From NCBI RefSeq assembly GCF_035277725.1, contig NZ_DATEJY010000053.1, forward strand, positions 1-64,000: a DNA stretch of 64,000 bases, given 5' to 3'. Shown one piece after another: positions 24,383 to 32,724 of the stretch. This stretch comes from Dyella_B sp035277725 (GTDB lineage Bacteria > Pseudomonadota > Gammaproteobacteria > Xanthomonadales > Rhodanobacteraceae). The position numbers and the translations under genes were made by a program. Every line of letters starts with the position of its first letter. Positions within the stretch are counted from its first letter, which is position 1. The notes under the pieces are model-generated. The model made no database searches and was not told the DNA's origin. It was given only the letters and a program-made list of their open reading frames with translations.

Positions 24383-25867
24383 ATGTTTCTCGGAATCGAT
24401 CTGGGTACCTCGGCCATCAAGGCCGTTTTGATCGATGCTGCCGGCACGGTGCGTGCGACCGCTTCGCACGCACTGAGCCTGTCCAATCCGCAACCGCGCT
24501 GGTCGGAACAAGACCCGCATGAGTGGTGGCAGTCAGCGCAGTCGGCGATCGAGCAAGTGTTGGCTGAAGCGGGCAGGGCCGGGATTTCCCCGCGCCAGAT
24601 CGCCGGCATGGGTCTGTCCGGACAGATGCACGGCGCCACCGTGCTGGACAAGGCCGATCAGGTGCTGCGTCCGGCGATTCTATGGAACGACGGCCGCTGC
24701 GATGCGCAGTGCGTGGCGATGGAAAACTGGCCGGGTTTTCGCGAGATCACCGGCAACCTCGCCATGCCCGGCTTTACCGCGCCCAAGCTCTTGTGGCTGC
24801 GCGAGCATGAGCCGCATGTTTTCGAGCGCATCGCCAAAGTGCTGCTGCCGAAGGATTACCTGCGGCTGCGCCTGACCGGCGAATACGCCACTGACGTTTC
24901 CGATGCCGCCGGCACCTTGTGGCTGAATGTGGCGGAGCGTCGCTGGAGCCAGCAGATGTTGGCGCTGACCGGTTTGTCGCAGGATGCGATGCCGTCGTTG
25001 CACGAAGGCAATGCCGTCACGGGTTATCTGAGCCAGGCACTGGCCGATCGCTGGGGCATGCAACGCGTGCCGGTTGCTGCCGGCGGTGGTGACAATGCCG
25101 CGGGTGCTGTTGGCGTCGGCATCGTGCGCCACAAGCAGGCGATGTTGTCGCTGGGTACCTCGGGTGTGTATTTCGCCGTTTCCGATGGCTATCTCGCGCG
25201 TCCCGAGCAGGCGGTACACAGCTTCTGCCATGCCTTGCCCGGTACTTGGCATCTGATGTCGGTCATGCTCAGTGCTGCAAGTTGTCTGGACTTCACCGCG
25301 AACCTCACCGGCTATGCCGAAGTGCCTGCGCTGCTTGCCGATGCGGAACGCACGCCGATGCGCAGCAATGCGCCGTTCTTCCTGCCGTACCTCAGCGGCG
25401 AACGCACGCCGCACAATGACGTGCATGCGGCCGGTGCCTTCACCGGTTTGCGTGGGGACACCGCGCGCGCGGATCTCGCCAACGCCACATTGGAAGGCGT
25501 GGGGCTTGGCTTGCTCGATGGCATCGAAGCGGTGGATGCGGCCGGCTTGCATGCCGATGACATCACCGTGATCGGCGGCGGTTCGCGCAGTGCGTATTGG
25601 ACCCAGATGCTGGCCGACATCATTGGCCGGCCGTTGACCTTGCGTGCGGGCGGCGAAGTGGGCGCGGCGCTGGGTGCGGCGCGCCTGGCACATCTTGCCG
25701 CCGAGCCGGGTGCAAAGCTGGAAGACGTGTGCGAAATGCCCCAAGTCACCGCCGTGCGCGAACCGAATGCCGCGCGACATGCGTATTATCGCGAGCAGCG
25801 GCAGCCGATGTTCCGGGCGTTGTATCGCCAGCTGGCCGGCGTGTATCGGGTAAGAGGGACGACATGA
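24383..25867 (+). CDS. xylB: Xylulokinase
   Basis: 494 residues of the FGGY kinase family; phosphorylates D-xylulose to xylulose-5-phosphate with ATP. Motifs: phosphate-1 loop FLGIDLGTSAIKAVL at residues 2-16, substrate block GLSGQMHGATVLD, catalytic Asp237 in AAGGGDNAAGAVGVG, LSLGTSGVYFAV, FLPYLSGERTPHND, and adenosine motif ITVIGGGSRSAYWTQMLADI. Length matches E. coli XylB (484). Its TGA overlaps an ATG (25864) that is in frame with xylF, but the bases between belong to a repeat element; see xylF. Confidence 0.96.
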   Translation: MFLGIDLGTSAIKAVLIDAAGTVRATASHALSLSNPQPRWSEQDPHEWWQSAQSAIEQVLAEAGRAGISPRQIAGMGLSGQMHGATVLDKADQVLRPAILWNDGRCDAQCVAMENWPGFREITGNLAMPGFTAPKLLWLREHEPHVFERIAKVLLPKDYLRLRLTGEYATDVSDAAGTLWLNVAERRWSQQMLALTGLSQDAMPSLHEGNAVTGYLSQALADRWGMQRVPVAAGGGDNAAGAVGVGIVRHKQAMLSLGTSGVYFAVSDGYLARPEQAVHSFCHALPGTWHLMSVMLSAASCLDFTANLTGYAEVPALLADAERTPMRSNAPFFLPYLSGERTPHNDVHAAGAFTGLRGDTARADLANATLEGVGLGLLDGIEAVDAAGLHADDITVIGGGSRSAYWTQMLADIIGRPLTLRAGGEVGAALGAARLAHLAAEPGAKLEDVCEMPQVTAVREPNAARHAYYREQRQPMFRALYRQLAGVYRVRGTT

Positions 25868-27036
25868 CGAATTCGAAGCGTTCGTCATTCCGGCGAACGC
25901 CGGAATCCAGTACAAATACGCAGTGCGAAGCACCCAAAGCCTTTTACATCGAGTGCTGCGCACGTCATACCTCACTGGATTCTGGCATTCGCCGGAATGA
26001 CGGCAAGGCACGAAAAGGCAGCACGGTAATAATCAAGCTTCTGGCACTCGCGGCCTTGTGCTTGAGCGCCACCGCCGCCCACGCCAGCAAAGACCACCCC
26101 GTCATCGGTTTCTCCATCGACGACCTCCGCCTCGAACGCTGGGCGCACGACCGCGACTACTTCGTCGCCGCCGCCACCCAACTCGGCGCCAAGGTCTACG
26201 TGCAATCGGCCGACGCCAGCGAAGAGCGACAGGTTGCCCAGCTGGAAAACCTCATTGCCCGACAGGTCGACGTGCTGGTGATCGTACCGTTCAATTCCAA
26301 GGTACTCAGTAACGTCGTGGCCGAAGCGGAGCGCAACGGCATCAAGGTGATTTCCTACGATCGCCTGATCCTCAACGCCAACGTCGATGCCTACATCACT
26401 TTCGACAACGAACGCGTCGGCGAGCTGCAGGCGCAGGGCGTGCTGGATCGTGCGCCGAAGGGCAACTATTTCCTGCTTGGTGGTTCGCCCACCGACAATA
26501 ACGCCAAGATCATCCGCCAGGGCCAGATGAAGGTGCTGCAGCCGGCGATCGACAGCGGCGCGATCAAGATCGTCGGGCAGCAGTGGACGCCGGATTGGGA
26601 TGCGTCCAAGGCGTTGCGCATCGTCGAAGATGCGCTGACGGCCAACGCTAACAACATCCAGGGCGTGGTGGCTTCCAACGACGGCACGGCCGGTGGCGCC
26701 GTGCAGGCGCTAGCGGCGCAAGGGCTGGCTGGCAAGGTGCCGGTGTCAGGGCAGGATGCGGATCTGGCCGCGGTCAAGCGCGTGATCGACGGCACGCAGG
26801 CCATGACCGTGTACAAGCCGATCAAGAAGATCGCGACTGAAGCGGCGCAACTTGCTGTGCAGCTGGTGCGCAATGAGCAGCCGCACTACACCACCACCTT
26901 GAACAACGGCACCAAGGACGTGAACACGGTGCTGCTCACGCCCATCCTGTTGACCCAAAAGAACGTAGACGTGGTGATCCAGGACGGCTTCTACACGCAC
27001 GAACAGATATACGGCCGTGGAGCGGACAAGCCATGA
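25864..27036 (+). CDS. xylF: D-xylose ABC transporter, periplasmic binding protein (repeat-extended N-terminus)
   Basis: The mature protein is a clear XylF (FSIDDLRLERWAHDRDYF, YVQSADASEERQVAQLENLI, YFLLGGSPTDNNAK, VVASNDGTAGGAVQALAAQG, SGQDADLAAVKR). The signal peptide IIKLLALAALCLSATAAHA begins only at base 26029, where no ATG, GTG or TTG exists: the codons read ACG GTA ATA ATC AAG, although GAAAAGG at 26012-26018 sits at ribosome-binding distance. The only in-frame ATG is 25864, overlapping the xylB stop (ATGA), which would add 54 residues encoded mostly by a REP-like repeat in front of the signal peptide (390 aa total; E. coli XylF is 330). Either a non-standard start (ATA/ATC) is used, or the extension is made and exported. 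The repeat seems to have inserted here. Confidence 0.88.
   Translation: MTNSKRSSFRRTPESSTNTQCEAPKAFYIECCARHTSLDSGIRRNDGKARKGSTVIIKLLALAALCLSATAAHASKDHPVIGFSIDDLRLERWAHDRDYFVAAATQLGAKVYVQSADASEERQVAQLENLIARQVDVLVIVPFNSKVLSNVVAEAERNGIKVISYDRLILNANVDAYITFDNERVGELQAQGVLDRAPKGNYFLLGGSPTDNNAKIIRQGQMKVLQPAIDSGAIKIVGQQWTPDWDASKALRIVEDALTANANNIQGVVASNDGTAGGAVQALAAQGLAGKVPVSGQDADLAAVKRVIDGTQAMTVYKPIKKIATEAAQLAVQLVRNEQPHYTTTLNNGTKDVNTVLLTPILLTQKNVDVVIQDGFYTHEQIYGRGADKP
25883..26002. repeat. CGTCATTCC REP-like inverted repeat at the xylB/xylF junction
   Basis: Arms CGTCATTCCGGCGAACGCCG and GGCATTCGCCGGAATGACGG, about 120 bases, between the xylB stop and the xylF signal peptide. It stays open in the xylF frame. 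Confidence 0.9.
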
Positions 27037-28565
27037 GCGACTACCTGTTCGAGATGCGCGATATCCGCAAGTCGTTCAGCGGCGTCAAGGCGCTGGACGG
27101 CATCGACCTCAAGGTCCGCCCCGGCGAATGCCTCGGTTTGTGTGGCGAAAACGGCGCCGGCAAATCCACGTTGATGAAGGTGCTGTCGGCCGTGTATCCG
27201 CACGGCACCTGGGAAGGCGAAATCCTTTGGCAAGGCAAGCCGCTGCACGCGCGCTCGGTGCGCGACAGCGAGCAGGCCGGCATCGTCATCATCCATCAGG
27301 AGCTGATGCTGGTGCCGGAGTTGTCGGTGGTGGAGAACCTCTTCCTCGGCAACGAACTCAAGCTGCCCGGCGGGCGCATGAATTACGAGGCGATGTACGC
27401 CCGTGCGCATGCCTTGCTGAAAGAGCTGCAGCTGGAAGACGTCAACGTGGCGCTGCCGGTGAAGGCTTTCGGCGGCGGCCACCAGCAGTTGTTCGAAATC
27501 GCCAAGGCATTGGCGAAGGATGCGCGCCTGCTGATTTTTGACGAGCCGACGTCGTCGCTGTCCGTAAAAGAAACCGAGGTGCTGCTCGGCATTATCGAGC
27601 GACTCAAGCAGCGTGGCATTGCCTGCATCTACATCTCGCACAAACTGGACGAAGTGGCGCGCATCTGCGACACCGTCAGCGTGATCCGCGACGGCAGGCA
27701 CGTCGCTACCAAGCCGATGAGCGAGCTGGACGAAGACGCCATCATCGCCATGATGGTTGGCCGTCGGCTGGAAACGCTGTATCCGAAAGTGGCGCACGAG
27801 ATCGGCGAGGTGGTGTTCGAAGCCAAACACGTCACCTGCTACGACGTCACCGATCCCTCGCGCCAGCGCGTGAAGGATGTTTCGTTCTCGCTGCGGCGTG
27901 GCGAAATTCTGGGTATTGCCGGCCTGGTCGGCGCGGGGCGCACTGAACTGGTCAGCGCGATCTTTGGCGCCTATCCCGGCCGTAGCCAGGTCGAACTGGT
28001 GATGGATGGCAAGCCACTCAAGATCCGCTCGCCGCGCGATGCCATTCGCGCCGGGCTTGGTTTGGTGTCGGAAGACCGCAAACGCTACGGCATCGTGCCG
28101 TTGCTGGGTGTGGATCAGAACATCACCTTGGCGACACTGCAGCATTACGCCAGCGCGGGCCATCTCGATAGCGGGCGCGAATGGAGCGTGGCGGAGGAGC
28201 AGATTGCCTCGCTGCATATCAAGGCTTCCAGCGCTGCATTGCCGATTGCCAACCTTTCGGGTGGCAACCAGCAGAAGGCGCTGTTCTCGCGCATGCTGCT
28301 GACCAAGCCGCGTATCCTGATCCTGGATGAACCCACGCGCGGCGTGGACGTCGGCGCGAAGGTGGATATCTATCGCTTGATCTTCGAGCTGGCGAAAGAG
28401 GGGATTTCGATCATCCTGGTGTCGTCGGAACTGCCGGAGATTCTCGGTACGAGCGACCGCGTGCTGGTGATGGGCGAGGGGCGCTTATGTGCGGATCTGC
28501 CGAACGATGGGCTGACGCAGGAGCAAGTGATGGCGGCGGCGATTCCGCAGGCGAAGAGGGCGTAG
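27033..28565 (+). CDS. xylG: D-xylose ABC transporter, ATP-binding protein
   Basis: 510 residues with two fused ABC domains, as in sugar importers of the XylG/MglA class. First domain: Walker A GENGAGKST at about residue 38, signature in the FGGGHQQLFEIAKAL block, Walker B LLIFDEPTSSL. Second domain: degenerate Walker A GLVGAGRTELV, signature NLSGGNQQKALFSRMLL, Walker B ILILDEPTRGVDVG. ATG overlaps the xylF stop by four bases, so the two are translationally coupled. Drives xylose uptake together with XylF and XylH. Confidence 0.95.
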   Translation: MSDYLFEMRDIRKSFSGVKALDGIDLKVRPGECLGLCGENGAGKSTLMKVLSAVYPHGTWEGEILWQGKPLHARSVRDSEQAGIVIIHQELMLVPELSVVENLFLGNELKLPGGRMNYEAMYARAHALLKELQLEDVNVALPVKAFGGGHQQLFEIAKALAKDARLLIFDEPTSSLSVKETEVLLGIIERLKQRGIACIYISHKLDEVARICDTVSVIRDGRHVATKPMSELDEDAIIAMMVGRRLETLYPKVAHEIGEVVFEAKHVTCYDVTDPSRQRVKDVSFSLRRGEILGIAGLVGAGRTELVSAIFGAYPGRSQVELVMDGKPLKIRSPRDAIRAGLGLVSEDRKRYGIVPLLGVDQNITLATLQHYASAGHLDSGREWSVAEEQIASLHIKASSAALPIANLSGGNQQKALFSRMLLTKPRILILDEPTRGVDVGAKVDIYRLIFELAKEGISIILVSSELPEILGTSDRVLVMGEGRLCADLPNDGLTQEQVMAAAIPQAKRA

Positions 28566-28640
28566 TCGATATTCTTCTTCTCCCCGGAGGGAGGCAATGC
28601 TCCGAGCTCAAGGTTTTTCCAATCGCCAGAACCCCATGCT

Positions 28641-28668
28641 CGTCATTCCGGCCTTCGCCGGAATGACG
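28641..28668. repeat. Single CGTCATTCC palindrome
   Basis: CGTCATTCCGG / CCGGAATGACG hairpin over a short loop in the gap between xylG and xylH. Confidence 0.8.
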
Positions 28669-28687
28669 AACGCGCTGAAACAGTTTT

Positions 28688-28751
28688 GTAGGCTGGGATG
28701 AAATCCCAGCACGGGGAGCCGCAATAAAGCTGGGATTTCATCCCAGCCTAC
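28688..28751. repeat. GTAGGCTGGGAT palindromic repeat, copy 4
   Basis: Arms GTAGGCTGGGATGAAATCCC and GCTGGGATTTCATCCCAGCC. With the preceding hairpin it fills the 222-base gap in what is otherwise a tight xyl operon. Confidence 0.9.
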
Positions 28752-28787
28752 GTGACCAACACAGATTCAAGGAACACGAGCTTCAAC

Positions 28788-29930
28788 ATGCGCGCACAAG
28801 AACTCCGCACACTCTTCGTCCGCTACAAGATCCTGGCGCTGCTGCTTGCGCTCGCCGTGATCTGGGTCTTCTTCCACATCGCCACCGACGGCGCGTTCAT
28901 CAGCTCGCGCAACATGTCCAACCTGCTGCGCCAGACCTCGATCACCGGCATGCTGGCTTGCGGCATGGTGTTCGTGATCATCGCCGGTGAAATCGACTTG
29001 TCGGTGGGCTCCTTGCTTGGCCTGCTCGGCGGCATCGCCGCCGTGCTGACGGTCAATCTGCAATGGGGTTCGTGGCCGGCGGTGATGCTGGTGCTGGTGC
29101 TGGGGCTCGTTGCCGGCATGCTCAACGGCTTTATCGTGACGCGGCTGCGCGTGCCTTCCTTCATCGTCGGCCTGGGCGGCATGCTCGCTTTCCGCGGCGT
29201 GCTGCAGGGCATTACGCACGGCGCCACCATTGCGCCGGTGCCGGCCGACATGGTGTATCTCGCGCAGGGCTACGTGAACCCCACGCTGTCGAACTGGCTG
29301 GCGGCGATCATCTTCGTGGCGCTGGTAGTGATGACCATCATGCGTCGCCGCCGTCGCGCTGCCTTGTCGATTCCGCAATCGGCCGCATGGCGCGATGCCG
29401 TGAAAGTGATTGCCATCGGCGCGGTGATGGTTGGCTTTCTGGTCGCACTCAACCGCTACAACGGCGTGCCGCTGCCGGTGATGATCCTGCTCGCGCTGCT
29501 GGCGATCTTTACCTACATCGGCACGCAGACCGTTTTCGGGCGGCACATCTATGCCGTGGGCGGCAATATGGAAGCCAGCCGTTTGTCCGGCATCGACGTG
29601 TCCGGTGTGAAGATGGTGGTGTTCGCGCTGATGGGTCTGATGTGCGCCTTCGCCGGCATCATCAATACGGCGCGCCTTGCCGCCGGTTCGCCTTCGGCTG
29701 GCACCAACGGCGAGCTTGATGCGATTGCTGCGTGCTTTATCGGTGGCGCGTCCATGCGCGGCGGTGCAGGTACCGTGCACGGTGCGCTGATCGGTGCACT
29801 GGTGATGGCAAGTCTCGACAACGGCATGTCGATGATGGACGTCGACAATTACTGGCAGTTGATCGTGAAGGGATCGATCCTGGTGATTGCCGTGTGGGTG
29901 GATGTGCTGTCGGGCACCAAGCGCGATTGA
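28788..29930 (+). CDS. xylH: D-xylose ABC transporter, permease
   Basis: 380 residues from ATG 28788 with AAGGAA upstream; a GTG at 28752 is in frame but touches the repeat. About ten membrane segments, starting with ILALLLALAVIWVFFHIATD; diagnostic blocks FVIIAGEIDLSVGSLLGL, RLRVPSFIVGLGGMLAFRGV, FGRHIYAVGGNMEASRLSGI and GELDAIAACFIGGASMRGG are those of XylH/RbsC-type permeases, the last being the cytoplasmic coupling region. Separated from xylG by two repeats, so its expression relative to xylFG may be altered by the intervening hairpins. Confidence 0.93.
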   Translation: MRAQELRTLFVRYKILALLLALAVIWVFFHIATDGAFISSRNMSNLLRQTSITGMLACGMVFVIIAGEIDLSVGSLLGLLGGIAAVLTVNLQWGSWPAVMLVLVLGLVAGMLNGFIVTRLRVPSFIVGLGGMLAFRGVLQGITHGATIAPVPADMVYLAQGYVNPTLSNWLAAIIFVALVVMTIMRRRRRAALSIPQSAAWRDAVKVIAIGAVMVGFLVALNRYNGVPLPVMILLALLAIFTYIGTQTVFGRHIYAVGGNMEASRLSGIDVSGVKMVVFALMGLMCAFAGIINTARLAAGSPSAGTNGELDAIAACFIGGASMRGGAGTVHGALIGALVMASLDNGMSMMDVDNYWQLIVKGSILVIAVWVDVLSGTKRD

Positions 29931-29932
29931 CC

Positions 29933-30001
29933 GTAGGTTGGGGTGCGAACCCCAACATGGCCACGCGGACGCATCCATGTTGGGTTCGCACCCCAACCTA
30001 C
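29933..30001. repeat. GTAGGTTGGGG palindromic repeat
   Basis: Arms GTAGGTTGGGGTGCGAACCC and TGGGTTCGCACCCCAACCTA between xylH and GH43, starting two bases after the xylH stop. Confidence 0.9.
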
Positions 30002-30022
30002 AAAAAGGGGAGCAGGGCGAAC

Positions 30023-31627
30023 ATGGTGGACACATCCCGCCGCAACGTATTCAAGATGGCACTCACCGGCGCGGCCGCTGCTCCCTTCATCACGAAGGCA
30101 GCCGTCAGCTCATGCCCACCCTATCCGTTCAAATGGGCACACGGCCCGGAAAACCAGCGCAAAGCCGACCTCGGTAACGGCACCTACCTCAACCCCATCG
30201 TTGCCGGCGATCACCCCGATCCCACCATCCTCAAGGATGGCAGCGACTACTACATGACGTTCACGTCGTTCTGCTATTACCCGGGCATCGTGATCTGGCA
30301 TTCGACCGATCTGGTGAACTGGGCGCCGATCACCGCCGCGTTGCACAAACCGCTCGGCACCCTCTTCGCGGTCGACCTGTGCAAGCACAACGGCCGCTAT
30401 TTCATCTACATTCCCGCCGACACCGGCAAGGGTTGGTCCATTCATGTGATCTGGGCCGATGACATCCAAGGCCCGTGGAGCGATCCCACCGATATGAACA
30501 TCGTGGGCTGCATCGATCCCGGTCACGTGGTGGGCGAGGACGGCAAGCGCTATCTGTTCGTCAACGGTATTCGCATGGTGCGCCTGACCGATGATGGCCT
30601 TGCCGCCGATGGGTCGTTGCAGCACGCCTACAGTCCATGGCGCTATCCGGACGATTGGGTGGTGGAAGATTTCGCGCCGGAAGGGCCGAAGCTTTTGCGT
30701 CACGGCGAATGGTTCTACCTGATCACCGCCGTGGGCGGCACCGCCGGACCGCCGACCAGCCACATGGTGATTGCCGCGCGTTCCAAATCCATCCACGGAC
30801 CATGGGAGCATTGCCCGCACAATCCGCTGGTGCGTACGACCAGCGCCGATGAACCGTGGTGGTCACGCGGCCATGCCTCGCTGGTGGAAGGCCCGGCGGG
30901 TGACTGGTGGATGGTGTACCACGGCTACGAGAACAGCTTCCGCACGCTCGGCCGCCAAACCTTGCTGTCGCCGATGGAGTGGACCTCCGACGGCTGGTTC
31001 AAAGCCACCGGCGGCGATCTCTCCAGACCTTTGCCAACACCCAAAGGTGGCAAGCGCGGTGCCTCCGGCGCAGCCTTGTCGGATGACTTCAGCACCAACC
31101 GGCTAGGCGTGCAGTGGACGTTCTACAACCCAAAGCCGGAAGACATGCAGCGCGCGAGTTACGAGGCCACCGGCCTGCGTATTGCCGGCAAGGGCCAATC
31201 TCCAGCGGACACCTCGCCGTTGACGTGCCTGGTCGGCGATCGTTCCTACGTTGCCGAAATCACGCTTGATCTTATCGGCGATGCCGAAGGCGGCGTGCTG
31301 CTGTTCTACAACCCGAAAGCATTCGTCGGCATCGGCTTTACGCCGGAGCAGATGAAAACCTTCGAGTACGCCTCGGAACTGAACTGGGCGCGCAAGCCGA
31401 TGCAGACCGCCAGCGTGCGTATTCGCTTGGCCAATGACAATAACGTGGTGACCTTCCATTACTCGCACGACGAAGGCGAAACCTGGACGTTGCTCGACCT
31501 GCGTTCGGAAGTATCGGGTCTCAACCACAACACATTCGGCGAATTTCTCAGCCTCAGGTTGGGTATCTACAGTGCGAACAAGGGTGATGTCCGGGTGAGA
31601 AATTTCACGTATCGATCGCTGGCCTGA
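30023..31627 (+). CDS. GH43 family glycosidase (arabinofuranosidase/xylosidase) with Tat signal
   Basis: 534 residues from ATG 30023, with AAAGGGGAG upstream. The N-terminus TSRRNVFKMALTGAAAA is a twin-arginine signal, so the enzyme is exported folded. The five-bladed propeller begins with NPIVAGDHPDPT (general base Asp66), continues with IDPGHV (pKa-modulating Asp) and places the acid Glu220 in APEGPKLL. The C-terminal 190 residues are a beta-sandwich (LSDDFSTNRLGVQWTFYNPK) as in GH43 subfamily 12-like proteins with a DUF1349-type module. Likely removes arabinose or xylose side chains from hemicellulose fragments; substrate cannot be fixed from sequence. Last gene of the sugar locus. Confidence 0.88.
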   Translation: MVDTSRRNVFKMALTGAAAAPFITKAAVSSCPPYPFKWAHGPENQRKADLGNGTYLNPIVAGDHPDPTILKDGSDYYMTFTSFCYYPGIVIWHSTDLVNWAPITAALHKPLGTLFAVDLCKHNGRYFIYIPADTGKGWSIHVIWADDIQGPWSDPTDMNIVGCIDPGHVVGEDGKRYLFVNGIRMVRLTDDGLAADGSLQHAYSPWRYPDDWVVEDFAPEGPKLLRHGEWFYLITAVGGTAGPPTSHMVIAARSKSIHGPWEHCPHNPLVRTTSADEPWWSRGHASLVEGPAGDWWMVYHGYENSFRTLGRQTLLSPMEWTSDGWFKATGGDLSRPLPTPKGGKRGASGAALSDDFSTNRLGVQWTFYNPKPEDMQRASYEATGLRIAGKGQSPADTSPLTCLVGDRSYVAEITLDLIGDAEGGVLLFYNPKAFVGIGFTPEQMKTFEYASELNWARKPMQTASVRIRLANDNNVVTFHYSHDEGETWTLLDLRSEVSGLNHNTFGEFLSLRLGIYSANKGDVRVRNFTYRSLA

Positions 31628-31919
31628 ATTGGGAATATCGATGAATAGGCTGTAAGCGTCGTCCGAAGGCATAGCCGCCAGCCCTGCGTATATTTTTGAT
31701 CCTGGCGTGGAAAGTACGCCAACGCCCCTGTTGACCCAGGGCATTTTTAGGCAAAGTCCTACAGGAAGTTGATGGGCGTTCTCATGGCCCCGGCGCTGCA
31801 TGGGCTTCATCATGTCGCTCGCTTGCGAATCTGACGGCGCGGCCCTGGATACCTCATTCGGCATGCCAGCGGCGTTGCCGGTATTGAGCGCTTCAAAAGA
31901 AGCATGGCGGCCAGGACCC
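31628..31919. other. Intergenic region before the tandem response regulators
   Basis: 292 bases without a convincing gene. It holds an AT-rich patch (TATATTTTTGAT, about 31688-31699) and a small hairpin CCCTG-TTGAC-CCAGGG followed by CATTTTT near 31728-31750, which could end transcription from the GH43 side. An in-frame extension of the regulator runs back to 31800 but lacks a ribosome-binding site. Confidence 0.45.
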
Positions 31920-32594
31920 ATGAAAAAAATCACCGTTGGCGTAGCTGATGATCATCCCATCGTCGTCCTTGGCGTCGTGCATTTGCTGCAATCGAGTCCG
32001 GATATCGAGGTGCGTTTTACTGCGGAGCGTATCGAAGACCTGTTCAAGCAACTTGCCGAGAAACCGGTGGACGTGCTGCTGTGTGATTATGAGTTCCGCG
32101 ACGATCCGCACGCCGACGGATTCCAGTTGATCGAACGGCTACGCCGCCTGGCGCCGGAAACGCGCATCATGCTGTTCAGCTCGCACACTTCCGCATATGT
32201 GGTGTCGTCGACGTTGCAGGCGGGGATATCCGGGTTCGTCGGCAAGCAGCAGGGCGACTTCGCCAACCTTCCTTACGCCATCCGCGCATTGAGCCATGAG
32301 CGCTTCTTTCTGTCCGCCTCCTTGCAGAATCGTCTGTTTCACACCATGGACGGTCGCTTCGAGAACCTGGGCAAGGCAGGCCGCGGCAGCGCGCGGCCCG
32401 GCGGGCTTTCCGATAAAGAGGCCGCCGTGGCGAGGCTGATCTGCGAGGGCCTATCGCTGGTGGAGATTGCCCAGCGGCTAAAGCGAAGCCCCAAGACCAT
32501 CAGCAACCAGAAGAATGCGGCCATGAAGAAGCTCGGCGCGCGCAACGACGTCGAGCTGAGCATGGCGATGCGGAACATCGATCAGGTGTCGTAA
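31920..32594 (+). CDS. RcsB/FimZ-like LuxR-type response regulator 1
   Basis: 224 residues from ATG 31920 (AGGAC just upstream). Receiver: VGVADDHPIVVLGVVHLLQS, phospho-acceptor Asp in VLLCDYEFRDD, Ser in MLFSSHTS, Lys in FVGKQQG. HTH: GGLSDKEAAVARLICEGLSL, then RSPKTISNQKNAAMKKLG. No kinase is adjacent. About 70% identical by eye to the next gene, so the pair is a tandem duplication. Regulators of this shape (RcsB, FimZ, EvgA-like) often control fimbriae or surface traits; the fimbrial operon begins 1.4 kb downstream, making that the likely target (inference). Confidence 0.87.
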   Translation: MKKITVGVADDHPIVVLGVVHLLQSSPDIEVRFTAERIEDLFKQLAEKPVDVLLCDYEFRDDPHADGFQLIERLRRLAPETRIMLFSSHTSAYVVSSTLQAGISGFVGKQQGDFANLPYAIRALSHERFFLSASLQNRLFHTMDGRFENLGKAGRGSARPGGLSDKEAAVARLICEGLSLVEIAQRLKRSPKTISNQKNAAMKKLGARNDVELSMAMRNIDQVS

Positions 32595-32724
32595 CGAATT
32601 TCCGGGCAAAAAGCCTGCTTTTGTAAAAATGGGAATGTGCCCATTAACAGCAAGCCGCGCTGGCATGCATGCTTTTGATGCCTAGAAGGGGCGATTCACG
32701 TACGCTCCTTCCGGAATATCAATC

